This document shows positions 1 through 7,141 of a DNA stretch of 64,000 nucleotides, piece after piece. Source of the stretch: Alloalcanivorax gelatiniphagus (GTDB taxonomy: Bacteria > Pseudomonadota > Gammaproteobacteria > Pseudomonadales > Alcanivoracaceae). The stretch's first letter is position 1. The number at the start of each line of letters is the position of its first letter. Under the pieces are notes generated by a model. The model ran no database searches. It worked only from the letters and a program-made list of their open reading frames with translations, and was not told the DNA's origin. Location: positions 124,001 through 188,000 of the forward strand of contig NZ_VCQT01000045.1 of the NCBI RefSeq assembly GCF_005938655.1. Direction: 5' to 3'. The translations under genes were made by a program, and so were the position numbers.

Positions 1-4
1 GTCA

Positions 5-31
5 GGGCGCCGCTTAGCTTGGCGTTAGAAT
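5..31 (+). other. attC-like 3' half site (integron cassette boundary)
   Basis: The bases CGCCGCTTAGC, a short spacer and GGCGTTAGA resemble the right-hand half of an integron attC site (inner GCTTAAC-like box followed by a GTTRRRY-like core). The last base differs slightly from the core consensus. The next gene starts only a few bases after it, as in gene cassettes. The left half of the site would lie before the window, so this cannot be confirmed here. Confidence 0.4.
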
Positions 32-586
32 ATGTCCCAAGATAAACGTGAATACACACATAGTTACTTGCTGGCGGCCCAGCGGGCTCCGCTGATATCT
101 TCCTTTTTGCCAATGATTGTCTCGATCTACGCATATACAGAAGAGTTTGGAGGTTTAGCTACAAAGCTATCTGTTTCTTCGGCTCTGCTCGCCTCGGCGT
201 TAATCCTATACCTTTTCGCTCCTGGTAAGGCCCTTATCCACGGCAACAAAAAATATCGTTATCAAGTGTTCGCTTTTTATGTATTTCTGGTTGTGCTTCC
301 TTTTATCCTGATTGATTTCGTTGGTTACAATCCGCTGGCAGAGCTGTTTGGTTGGTGCCTATTTGCCATCGGGGTAGCTACCAATATTCTTTTTCACGGC
401 TATTGGTACAGGGCAGATACACTAGAGCCATTAGGTTGGTATACAAAGGACAAAACAGATGAACCGAAAATCTCCAGAGGCAGCCCCACAGGCAATTTTT
501 TCGCGATATTCCTTGGCATAATAATAGTCTATGGAGCGATCGCATTGTTTGCGAAAATAGCAATCGGCATCATCGATTTGAACTGA
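32..586 (+). CDS. hypothetical multi-pass membrane protein, possible integron cassette gene
   Basis: A 184-residue protein of unknown function. Four or five hydrophobic segments are visible, near residues 20-35, 45-65, 78-97, 103-122 and 155-180. A charged loop (WYTKDKTDEPK) sits before the last one. I do not recognise the family. The ATG follows an attC-like GTTAGA by four bases and has no clear ribosome binding site, as often seen for the first codon of an integron cassette. Base composition is clearly lower in GC than the core genes further right. No recognisable attC follows the stop, so either the cassette is no longer complete or the resemblance is accidental. Confidence 0.6.
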   Translation: MSQDKREYTHSYLLAAQRAPLISSFLPMIVSIYAYTEEFGGLATKLSVSSALLASALILYLFAPGKALIHGNKKYRYQVFAFYVFLVVLPFILIDFVGYNPLAELFGWCLFAIGVATNILFHGYWYRADTLEPLGWYTKDKTDEPKISRGSPTGNFFAIFLGIIIVYGAIALFAKIAIGIIDLN

Positions 587-693
587 ACATCTGGTGGACG
601 GATTCAGTAGTTTAGAAAAAAGCGGCGACGTTTCATGCAGCCCGGTATCGGTGTTTGACTAAGTTATGGCATACATAAGAGGAATATTAAAAA

Positions 694-1032
694 ATGCCCG
701 AATCAATCTTTAAAGCAATATTGGTGATCGCTGCTCTTTTCTTCACGGTGTTCTTTGCTGTGACCGTTCTGCCTCCGCTTTTTGAGAACCCCGATGTATG
801 GGGCGCGTTCACGGCAGGGTTTGTGAACCCTTATTCGAGCGGCTATTCGACGGATGTGCTTGTTTGCTGGGTCATTCTTGCTGTCTGGGTGGCTTATGAG
901 GCCAAGGCCTATGGGGTTCGAAAAGGGTGGGTGTGCCTGCTGCTTGGCATTGTGCCGGGGGTGGCGGTTGGGTTTGCGTTGTATCTGTTGATTCGAGCCA
1001 AGCAACTCCGGGAGTTGAAGCGTGATGCGTGA
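694..1032 (+). CDS. DUF2834-like small membrane protein
   Basis: A 112-residue protein with three hydrophobic segments (about residues 7-27, 50-68 and 77-101) and a basic C-terminus. The central pattern, a short extracytoplasmic stretch with NPYSSGYSTD, then a W/F-rich helix, then a YEAKAYGVRKGW loop, resembles DUF2834 proteins of unknown function. The start is supported by AGAGGA about ten bases upstream. It stands alone: the 107 bases before it and 118 bases after it hold no gene I can support. Family assignment is from memory of the pattern and is moderate. Confidence 0.6.
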   Translation: MPESIFKAILVIAALFFTVFFAVTVLPPLFENPDVWGAFTAGFVNPYSSGYSTDVLVCWVILAVWVAYEAKAYGVRKGWVCLLLGIVPGVAVGFALYLLIRAKQLRELKRDA

Positions 1033-1150
1033 CGGGCCGGTCGGGTAGATCCTGGCTGTCTCAGGCACAAGGGATCGTTGACCAATGCTTGACTTCGCAA
1101 CTATTATGACCATATGCTTGCGCTCTCAAACATTGAGCAAGTAAATCCTT

Positions 1151-1573
1151 ATGCCGCAACATGAAGAAGCCGCGTCGGCGATCAATCTGATCAGGCTGCA
1201 TAGCAAACTCCAGAAGCGGATTGGTGCCGCGCTATCCGTGCACGGTATCGGCCTGTCGGACTATCTGGTTCTTAATCAGCTGTATGGCGCCACCAATCAG
1301 AGGATGCGACGCAGTGATCTCGCTGAGCAGGTGGGGTTGAGCCCTTCTGGCGTTACACGGCTGCTCAACCCGATGGAGAAGGTGGGGCTTATAGCCAAGG
1401 AGGAGAACCCTCGGGACGCTAGGGTTAGCCTGGTGGCGCTGACGGAAGCTGGGAAGACAATTTTTGAGGAAGCGCGGAGTTCCTTCGAGCTTGCTTCGGT
1501 TTCACTGTTTGAGCCTCTGGGCAGCAAGCGCTTTAGTGCATTCTCGGAGTTGCTTGAGGTTGTACTAAGGTGA
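1151..1573 (+). CDS. MarR-family transcriptional regulator
   Basis: A 140-residue winged-helix regulator. The DNA-recognition helix region lies at about residues 56-82 (SDLAEQVGLSPSGVTRLL) and the wing follows with the DARVSLVALTEAG pattern typical of MarR proteins. Its stop overlaps the GTG start of the following alpha/beta hydrolase by four bases (GTGA), so the two are translationally coupled. MarR proteins usually sense small aromatic or lipophilic compounds. Here the likely target is its own promoter and the hydrolase, but nothing in the sequence identifies the ligand. Confidence 0.85.
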   Translation: MPQHEEAASAINLIRLHSKLQKRIGAALSVHGIGLSDYLVLNQLYGATNQRMRRSDLAEQVGLSPSGVTRLLNPMEKVGLIAKEENPRDARVSLVALTEAGKTIFEEARSSFELASVSLFEPLGSKRFSAFSELLEVVLR

Positions 1574-2496
1574 CCGCGAGTACCTATCGGCAGGCGCTTA
1601 TCAGTAAGATTGAGGTGCCGGTCACGCAGGGCCATGTCATGGTGGGCTCGGTTCGCACGAGCTATTTGTGCTCGGGCTCCGGTGCGCCGGTGGTATGCCT
1701 GCATGGCGCTGGCGCGGGCGCGGTAACCTGGTATCCGACCATGGGTGCGCTGTCACGGCATTTTCAGGTGATTGTTCCTGATATTGTCGGTTTCGGCGAA
1801 TCGGATAAGCCGGATGCTCCCTATGATCGCGCCTTCTTTGCGGGTTGGTTGAAAGGCTTTCTTGCTGAATTAGCTGTATCCCGGGCTCATCTTGTCGGCC
1901 TGTCTCAGGGAGGGGCGATTGCTCTTCAGTTCGTGTTGGATAATCCGGAAATGGTCGATCGGCTGGTGCTGGTGGATGCCGGGGGCCTGGGTGCCAAGGC
2001 TTCGTTGCGTTCGTTGTTGGGCATGCTTTGGTTGAACAACTTTCCTTCTGGCCTGGCGAACCGGTTTTATTCCCGTTTTATATTGTTCAACCCGGCCAAT
2101 AGAGACCCTGATCATGCGCGCTATTCCGTCGCGGTGCTGAAGGGGGATGGTGGGAAGAAGGCTTTTCGGCAGGGAAAGGGCGCCGCGGTTTCAAAGATAC
2201 CCGAGAGCGCACTTCGTCGGATAACCCATGATGCTCTGATCATTTGGGGGGAAGACGACAAGCTTTTCCCGTTGGGCCATGGGGAGGCGGCATCAAAGCT
2301 CCTGCCAAACGCCAGCTTTGTTCGGATCTCGAAGGCCGGACACTTGCCTCTTATGGACCAACCGGACATCTTTAACGATGCTGTTGTGGGGTTCTTAACG
2401 GAAGGTAAATGGTCCAAGAAGCAATCTCCCAAAAGCCACGTATCGCACCAGGCCGCTACGCCTGAATGCCAATGGTCGGCGATGGCAGAGAGATAG
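1570..2496 (+). CDS. alpha/beta-fold hydrolase
   Basis: A 308-residue alpha/beta hydrolase. The oxyanion HG loop is at about residues 45-50 (LHGAGAG), the nucleophile elbow GLSQGG has Ser112, the acid is in the WGEDDK segment (residues 226-231) and the catalytic His is H258 in AGHLPLMD. The layout matches esterases and C-C bond hydrolases of the meta-cleavage type, but the substrate cannot be read from sequence. It starts with GTG overlapping the MarR gene stop, so it is co-expressed with that regulator. The last 35 residues are polar and lie beyond the usual fold. Confidence 0.85.
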   Translation: MTASTYRQALISKIEVPVTQGHVMVGSVRTSYLCSGSGAPVVCLHGAGAGAVTWYPTMGALSRHFQVIVPDIVGFGESDKPDAPYDRAFFAGWLKGFLAELAVSRAHLVGLSQGGAIALQFVLDNPEMVDRLVLVDAGGLGAKASLRSLLGMLWLNNFPSGLANRFYSRFILFNPANRDPDHARYSVAVLKGDGGKKAFRQGKGAAVSKIPESALRRITHDALIIWGEDDKLFPLGHGEAASKLLPNASFVRISKAGHLPLMDQPDIFNDAVVGFLTEGKWSKKQSPKSHVSHQAATPECQWSAMAER

Positions 2497-2504
2497 GCAG
2501 GGGT

Positions 2505-2843
2505 ATGGGAAACACGGCAACAGCAGTGCTGATGGTGTTCGCGTGTGTGGCGTTCTTTCCAGCTCTCGCGTTCGTAAGTGGATACCTTGAGGGCCGGAAC
2601 CGGTCGTCGCATAAACTGATAGAGAAGCCAGGAATGAAGTTTTACGCGGCCGACAAGCAAGTCCGGTGTCTTCACTGTGGGGGCGAGTCATTCTCAAGTC
2701 GCCAGGTTCAACTCAACACCTGGTTTGCGACGTTCTTGAATCTCGATTGGCTGAATCGAAGGGCCACGGCTCTGGAGTGCACGGCCTGCGGGCAGATTCA
2801 ATGGTTCAAACAAAAGCCGACGACCGCGAGCGAGAATGATTGA
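2505..2843 (+). CDS. membrane-anchored zinc-ribbon protein, hypothetical
   Basis: A 112-residue protein with one N-terminal hydrophobic segment (about residues 5-25) followed by a soluble domain with two CxxC knuckles (CLHC and CTAC), which looks like a small zinc ribbon. The ATG at 2505 is preferred over an in-frame ATG at 2466 because it follows an AGGCAGGGG purine stretch and begins after the hydrolase stop. No family is recognised. Close spacing to the hydrolase suggests one transcript. It is followed by 21 bases and then the convergent toxin-antitoxin module. Confidence 0.6.
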   Translation: MGNTATAVLMVFACVAFFPALAFVSGYLEGRNRSSHKLIEKPGMKFYAADKQVRCLHCGGESFSSRQVQLNTWFATFLNLDWLNRRATALECTACGQIQWFKQKPTTASEND

Positions 2844-2864
2844 GCTGCGGTGCCTAATGTCGGC

Positions 2865-3200
2865 TTAAGCAGCTCGGGGCTTGCCAGAAGAAATGACTCT
2901 CCCGACCTCTTTTGACGAAATGCCGAGGGCGAGTAGTGATCTCATAAGCAAATCCATGGAAACGCTCGGGTCGCCGGCTTCCATCTTGGCCACTCGAGAC
3001 TGGCTGGACTTGATCAGCTTTGCCAGTTCTACCTGGCTCAGATTTTTCTTGCGTCGACTCTCTTTGAGCGACTGACTGAGCGCCAGTTTCATCTCAATGT
3101 AGGCGGACTCTTCAGGGGCAAGCTCCAGAAACTCATCCGCATTGCCGATACTCCAGCCGCTTTCCTCAAGCTTTTTACGCTTATTCGCATGCATCGTCAT
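2865..3200 (-). CDS. HigA-type XRE antitoxin of a type II toxin-antitoxin module
   Basis: A 111-residue protein with a helix-turn-helix at about residues 50-80 (LSQVELAKLIKSSQSRVAKME), characteristic of XRE/HigA antitoxins. The gene lies downstream of its toxin and overlaps it by 20 bases, the toxin-first order of HigBA systems. It probably binds the toxin with its N-terminal region and represses the shared promoter through the palindrome at 3532-3547. The system name is by analogy. The family call is firm. Confidence 0.85.
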   Translation of the reverse strand: MTMHANKRKKLEESGWSIGNADEFLELAPEESAYIEMKLALSQSLKESRRKKNLSQVELAKLIKSSQSRVAKMEAGDPSVSMDLLMRSLLALGISSKEVGRVISSGKPRAA

Positions 3201-3519
3201 ACATCCTGAATCTGGTCTTACAGGTATCGATTACCGTCTTCGGAGTTTTGCCGGTTTTTTTCTTAACAATCTCCGCTATGACAATGGCATCCTTGTCGAC
3301 TCGGTAAAATATACGCCAGATCTTGTCGTCGTCCGTGATGCGAAGTTCGTGGCAATGAGCGCCAATGGAGGGCATGGGTCTGGAGTGCGGCATCGTAAGT
3401 GCTATGCCACGCTGCAGTTCTCGCAGCAGGTAGCCCGCCTCTAATCTGGCGGAGGCCGAGAAAGGCGGCGTCCTTACGTATCCATGTAGCCAGATTAGCG
3501 GCTTGTCCTTAGGGCTCAT
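3181..3519 (-). CDS. HigB/RelE-superfamily (Gp49-like) toxin
   Basis: A 112-residue protein resembling phage-derived Gp49-like toxins. It opens with KPLIWLHG and TPPFSASAR, then GYLLRELQRG, MPHSRPMPSIG, HELRITD and WRIFYRVD. These proteins are RelE-fold ribosome-dependent or free mRNA endonucleases. The start at 3519 is chosen over an ATG at 3528 because family members begin a few residues before KPLIWLHG. The inferred transcription start falls at about 3520, so the message may be leaderless. It pairs with the downstream XRE antitoxin. Confidence 0.85.
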   Translation of the reverse strand: MSPKDKPLIWLHGYVRTPPFSASARLEAGYLLRELQRGIALTMPHSRPMPSIGAHCHELRITDDDKIWRIFYRVDKDAIVIAEIVKKKTGKTPKTVIDTCKTRFRMYDDACE

Positions 3520-3526
3520 GCTCCGC

Positions 3527-3555
3527 ATGATATGTCAGAATTGACATGATATCAA
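3527..3555 (-). promoter_or_regulatory. toxin-antitoxin promoter with internal palindromic operator
   Basis: Read on the minus strand there is TTGATA (3555-3550), 17 bases, then TATCAT (3532-3527), a near-consensus sigma70 promoter. The spacer holds a perfect inverted repeat ATGTCA-N4-TGACAT (3532-3547), the expected place for antitoxin autorepression. Transcription would begin at about 3520, on or next to the toxin ATG. Confidence 0.65.
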
Positions 3556-3571
3556 ACAGTTGGCCGATGCC

Positions 3572-4237
3572 CTAAGCCGCGTTCCGCTTCGCCACCGCCC
3601 GCAGCACGATCCGGCACTGATTCTCCCCGTATTCGCGAATATCCGCGGCGGCCTGTTCCGGGTTGCGGGCGAGCACGTTCTCCAGCAGCCGCTGGAAGAT
3701 CTTCAGGGACATGTCGAACTCGGTGGTTTCTTCCTGGAGGGCGATGTAGGAGAAGCGCTTGAGCAGGGGCACCAGGTCCTCGATGTCGGCGGCCAGGTAG
3801 CGGTTGTCGGCGAATCGGTGGGTGGCCATTTCCACGAAGCGGAAGGCCACCTGGTGGGCGGCGGGCAGGTCGTTGGCCTGAAAGTGCCGTTCCAGCTCGG
3901 GCAGCATTTGCGCCAGGTCCTCGATCTGGCCGGGTTGCCAGTCGCGGGCGGCGCGGGCGGCCATGTGAGAGAGCAGCAGGAACAGGAAGTCGTACAGGTC
4001 ACGGACCTCGCTTTCCGTGACGTCGCAAACGCGGGCGCCGCGCCGTGGTTGCAGTTCAATGAGGTGTCGCTTTTCCAAGAGGCGGAAGGCCTCCCGGAGT
4101 GAGTTAGTGCTCACATCCAGGCTTTTTGCCAGTTCCGCTTCGGGCAGTTTGGTGCCCGGGGCCAGTTCCCCCCGCACGATGCGCTCGCCGAGGTGGTCGG
4201 CGATCTGTTCGCTGAGACTGACGGCTTTCAGGGACAT
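3572..4237 (-). CDS. GntR-family (FCD-type) transcriptional regulator, divergent from alkB
   Basis: A 221-residue regulator. An N-terminal winged helix-turn-helix (about residues 8-70, with LAPGTKLPEAELAKSLDVS and a REAFRLLEKRHLIE recognition region) is followed by an all-helical FCD ligand domain rich in conserved His and Arg. It is transcribed away from alkB. A GntR gene beside alkB is a known arrangement in Alcanivorax alkB2 loci, so it probably responds to an alkane-derived fatty acid or related metabolite. A likely binding site is the inverted repeat overlapping the alkB -35 box. Ligand and sign of regulation are inferred. Confidence 0.85.
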   Translation of the reverse strand: MSLKAVSLSEQIADHLGERIVRGELAPGTKLPEAELAKSLDVSTNSLREAFRLLEKRHLIELQPRRGARVCDVTESEVRDLYDFLFLLLSHMAARAARDWQPGQIEDLAQMLPELERHFQANDLPAAHQVAFRFVEMATHRFADNRYLAADIEDLVPLLKRFSYIALQEETTEFDMSLKIFQRLLENVLARNPEQAAADIREYGENQCRIVLRAVAKRNAA

Positions 4238-4289
4238 CTTTTCCTCCTGTGGATGGCGTCATTATCCGCGCAGGGGTTCTCTATGTCAC

Positions 4290-4329
4290 GAATTGAGTTG
4301 TTTGACAATTCAAGAAAGGGTGCTAATGT
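4290..4329 (+). promoter_or_regulatory. alkB promoter with inverted-repeat operator
   Basis: TTGACA at 4302-4307, a 16-base spacer and an extended -10 (TGC then TAATGT at 4324-4329) form a good sigma70 promoter for alkB. An inverted repeat GAATTG-N10-CAATTC (4290-4311) overlaps the -35 box, which suits a repressor site for the divergent GntR protein. Sequence inspection only. Confidence 0.6.
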
Positions 4330-4366
4330 TGCCATCGAGGACTGACAACGTCACGGGAGACCGATC

Positions 4367-5515
4367 ATGTTTGCCAACATGCATTCCGATACCATGCTGA
4401 AAATAAAAAAATGGGGGTATCTGGCCTTTTGGGCTCTGGTGCTGCCGCTGTTGCCGCTGAGCGCCTTTATCGGGCGCGAGGCCGGGACCCAGGACTACTG
4501 GGCCTGGTTTATCTATTTCGTTGTGTTCGGCATCATTCCGGTGCTCGATTACCTGATCGGCAAGGACCCGTCCAACCCGGACGAGGAGGTCCAGGTGCCG
4601 TCCCTCAGCCAGGAGCGCCTGTACACCTACTCCCTGTTCCTGATGGGGTTCCTGTGGTTGGCGGTGCTGTTCTTCGCCGGCTGGGTGTTCGTGAACAACA
4701 ATTATTCCTGGTTCGGCCAGCTCGGCTGGATCATTTCCATCGGCACCGTGGGTGGCATCATCGCCATCAACCTGGGCCATGAGTTCGTGCACAAGGACCC
4801 CAAGCTGGAAAACTGGATGGGCGGGCTGCTGCTGTCGTCGGTGACCTATGCCGGTTTCAAGGTGGAGCACGTGCGCGGTCACCATGTGCACGTGTCCACG
4901 CCGGAGGACGCCTCCTCTTCCCAGTACAACCAGGGGCTCTATGAGTTCCTGCCCCGTGCCTTCAAGCATAATTTCCTGAACGCCTGGAAGCTGGAAAAGC
5001 AGTATCTGGAGCGCAAGGGCAAGAAGAACCTGAGCATCCACAACGAGCTGATCTGGTGGTACAGCATTTCCGCGTTGTTCGCGGTGGCCTTTGGGGTGGC
5101 GTTCGGCTGGATGGGTGTGCTGTTCTTCGTGGCGCAGAGTTTCGTGGCCGCTTTTACCCTGGAAGTGATCAACTACGTCGAGCACTACGGCCTGCACCGC
5201 CGAGTGAAGGACAATGGCCGCTATGAGCGGGTTACCCCGGCGCACAGCTGGAACTCCAACTACCTGCTCACGAACCTGGCCCTGTTCCAGCTGCAACGGC
5301 ACAGCGACCACCACGCCTACGCCAAGCGCCGCTACCAGGTTTTGCGTCACTATGAGGAAAGCCCGCAGCTGCCCGGTGGGTACGCGGCCATGTATGTGCT
5401 GGCGTTGGTGCCGCCGCTGTGGAAGAAGGTGATGAACCCTCGCGTGGAAGCCTATTACGAAGGCGAGATGGATCAGCTGTTCCGGGGCAGTCGCCGGGTC
5501 AACAACATCGCCTGA
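4367..5515 (+). CDS. alkB: alkane 1-monooxygenase (membrane diiron hydroxylase)
   Basis: A 382-residue integral-membrane alkane hydroxylase that oxidises the terminal carbon of n-alkanes to 1-alkanols, using electrons from rubredoxin and rubredoxin reductase (neither gene is in the window). The iron-binding His boxes are visible: HEFVH at residues 138-142, EHVRGHHVH around 167-175, and HSDHH at 312-316. The family signature NYVEHYGL (residues 269-276) is present too. Hydrophobic segments occur around residues 16-36, 45-65, 88-110, 118-136 and 230-268. No rubredoxin domain is fused. GGGAG precedes the ATG, and a GntR regulator is divergent. The length is near the roughly 400 residues usual for the family. 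Confidence 0.96.
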   Translation: MFANMHSDTMLKIKKWGYLAFWALVLPLLPLSAFIGREAGTQDYWAWFIYFVVFGIIPVLDYLIGKDPSNPDEEVQVPSLSQERLYTYSLFLMGFLWLAVLFFAGWVFVNNNYSWFGQLGWIISIGTVGGIIAINLGHEFVHKDPKLENWMGGLLLSSVTYAGFKVEHVRGHHVHVSTPEDASSSQYNQGLYEFLPRAFKHNFLNAWKLEKQYLERKGKKNLSIHNELIWWYSISALFAVAFGVAFGWMGVLFFVAQSFVAAFTLEVINYVEHYGLHRRVKDNGRYERVTPAHSWNSNYLLTNLALFQLQRHSDHHAYAKRRYQVLRHYEESPQLPGGYAAMYVLALVPPLWKKVMNPRVEAYYEGEMDQLFRGSRRVNNIA

Positions 5516-5537
5516 TTCTGAATGTCCTGCCTTGCTT

Positions 5538-5570
5538 GCCCCGGCGCCCGAAAGGGCCCCGGGGTTTTTT
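5538..5570 (+). terminator. rho-independent terminator of alkB
   Basis: A GC-rich hairpin of CCCCGG...CCC-GAAA-GGG...CCGGGG is followed directly by six T at 5565-5570, 23 bases after the alkB stop. Confidence 0.7.
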
Positions 5571-5602
5571 ATGGTTCATCGCTCCCCGGCTCCGGCAACG
5601 GC

Positions 5603-5626
5603 ATCGCGACTGAAGTCGCTCCTACG
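5603..5626. repeat. single REP-like element
   Basis: ATCGCGACTGAAGTCGCTCCTAC is a diverged copy of the GCGGCTGAAGCCGCTCCTAC dyad found repeatedly in this window. Here it is solitary and lies between the convergent alkB and trkH genes. Confidence 0.7.
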
Positions 5627-5665
5627 GGCAACGGGAAACGGGAAACGGGAAACGGGAAACGGGGG
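5624..5665. repeat. 7-bp tandem repeat, about six units
   Basis: The unit ACGGGAA is repeated four times perfectly (5631-5658), with imperfect copies ACGGGCA before and ACGGGGG after. It sits just beyond the trkH stop codon, next to the REP element. Such arrays vary in copy number between strains. Confidence 0.9.
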
Positions 5666-5680
5666 CGATAAGGGCGGCGC

Positions 5681-7132
5681 TTATTGTTTCCAGAACAGGG
5701 GCGTGAACAGCACCAGGAAGGTAAAGATCTCCAGCCGGCCGAGCAGCATCAGCAGGGTCATCATCCATTTCGCCGCCGGGGTGATGTTGGCGAAGCCGGC
5801 GCCCACCTGGCCGATGCCCACGCCCAGGTTGTTGATGGAGGCGGCCACGGCGCTGACGGCGGTGGTCAGGTCCATGCCGGTGACCGTGAACAGCAGGGTG
5901 AAAATCACCGAGATGGTGATGTACACGCCGACGAACCCCCACACCGCCTGCAATACCCGGTCGTTGACCACATGCTTGCCGAAGCGCAGCGCGAACACGC
6001 CGTTGGGATAGATCAGCCGGCGCAGTTCGCGCACGCTGTGGCGGGCCACCAGGGCGGCGCGCACCGCCTTCATGCCGCCGCCGGTGGAGCCGGCGCAGCC
6101 ACCGATAAAACTGATCAGCACCAGCAGGTAGGGAATGTAGCCCGGCCAGGCGGCGGCGTTGGTGCTGGTCAGGCCGGTGCCGGTGCCGAACGAGGCTACC
6201 TGGAAGGCGGCATGGCGGAATGCCTGGTCCACCGGGTCGTGGACGTGGAACACCATCAGGCCGAACCCGACCAGCAGGATGTAGAGCAGCATCAGCCCCA
6301 TGAAGAAGCGGAATTCCGGGTCGCGCACGAAGGTGAGCAGGGACCGGCTGCGCCAGGCGGCGAAATGCAGTGCGAAGTTGATGCCGCCGATCAGGATAAA
6401 CACGGTGGCCACCCAGTCGATGGCGGCGTTGTCCCAGTAGGCCATGGAGGCATCGTGGGTGGAAAAGCCGCCGGTGGAAACGGTGCTGAAGCTGTGGCAG
6501 ATGGCGTCGAACAGGGTCATGCCGGCGGCCCAGTAGGCCAGGGCGCAGACCACGGTGATGGCCAGATACACGTACCACAGAGCCTTGGCGGTTTCGGCGA
6601 TGCGCGGGGTCAGCTTGGCCTCCTTCATGGGGCCGGGGATTTCCGCTTTGTACAGCTGCATGCCACCGATGCCCAGCATGGGCAGAATCGCCACCGCCAG
6701 CACGATCACGCCCATGCCGCCAAGCCACTGCAACTGCTGCCGGTAGAACAGCACCGACGGCGGCAAATTGTCGATGCCGGAGAGAATGGTGGCGCCGGTG
6801 GTGGTCAGGCCGGACACGGACTCGAACACGGCGTCGGTAAAGCCCACTGGCACCGCGTCGGAAATCAGCAGGGGCAGCGCCCCGATCAACCCCAGCACCG
6901 ACCAGAACAGGGTCACCACCAGAAAGCCGTCGCGGGTTTGCAGTTCCGCGCGGTGGCGGAAGAACGGCAACCACAGCACCAGACCCAGCAGCAGGGTGAT
7001 GGAAAACGAAGTGAGGAACGGGCCTTCGGTGCCGTCGCCATAGAAAAACGCCACCGCCACCGGCGGCATCATGGTGAAGCTGAACACCACCAGCAGCAGA
7101 CCGAGCACCTTGGAGATCAGCGCGAAATGCAT
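5681..7132 (-). CDS. trkH: Trk potassium uptake transmembrane subunit TrkH/TrkI
   Basis: A 483-residue K+-translocating subunit, the usual length for TrkH/TrkI. It shows repeated membrane-pore-membrane units. Selectivity-filter-like glycines are seen in SGLTTTGATI, STVSTGGFSTHD, SFGTGTGLTST and CAGSTGGGMK. The gene starts nine bases after the trkA stop, so the cytoplasmic NAD-binding regulator TrkA and this channel are made from one transcript. Together they import potassium in response to osmotic stress. A tandem repeat and a REP element lie just past its stop. Whether it should be called trkH or trkI cannot be decided here. Confidence 0.93.
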   Translation of the reverse strand: MHFALISKVLGLLLVVFSFTMMPPVAVAFFYGDGTEGPFLTSFSITLLLGLVLWLPFFRHRAELQTRDGFLVVTLFWSVLGLIGALPLLISDAVPVGFTDAVFESVSGLTTTGATILSGIDNLPPSVLFYRQQLQWLGGMGVIVLAVAILPMLGIGGMQLYKAEIPGPMKEAKLTPRIAETAKALWYVYLAITVVCALAYWAAGMTLFDAICHSFSTVSTGGFSTHDASMAYWDNAAIDWVATVFILIGGINFALHFAAWRSRSLLTFVRDPEFRFFMGLMLLYILLVGFGLMVFHVHDPVDQAFRHAAFQVASFGTGTGLTSTNAAAWPGYIPYLLVLISFIGGCAGSTGGGMKAVRAALVARHSVRELRRLIYPNGVFALRFGKHVVNDRVLQAVWGFVGVYITISVIFTLLFTVTGMDLTTAVSAVAASINNLGVGIGQVGAGFANITPAAKWMMTLLMLLGRLEIFTFLVLFTPLFWKQ

Positions 7133-7141
7133 CGGCCGGCC

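Noticed and set aside
587-693. Search for an attC closing the first gene as a full cassette
   Set aside because: GTTTAGAA near 610 does not fit the core consensus and no inverse RYYYAAC partner or stem is visible. GCCTAAT near 2852 is likewise incomplete.
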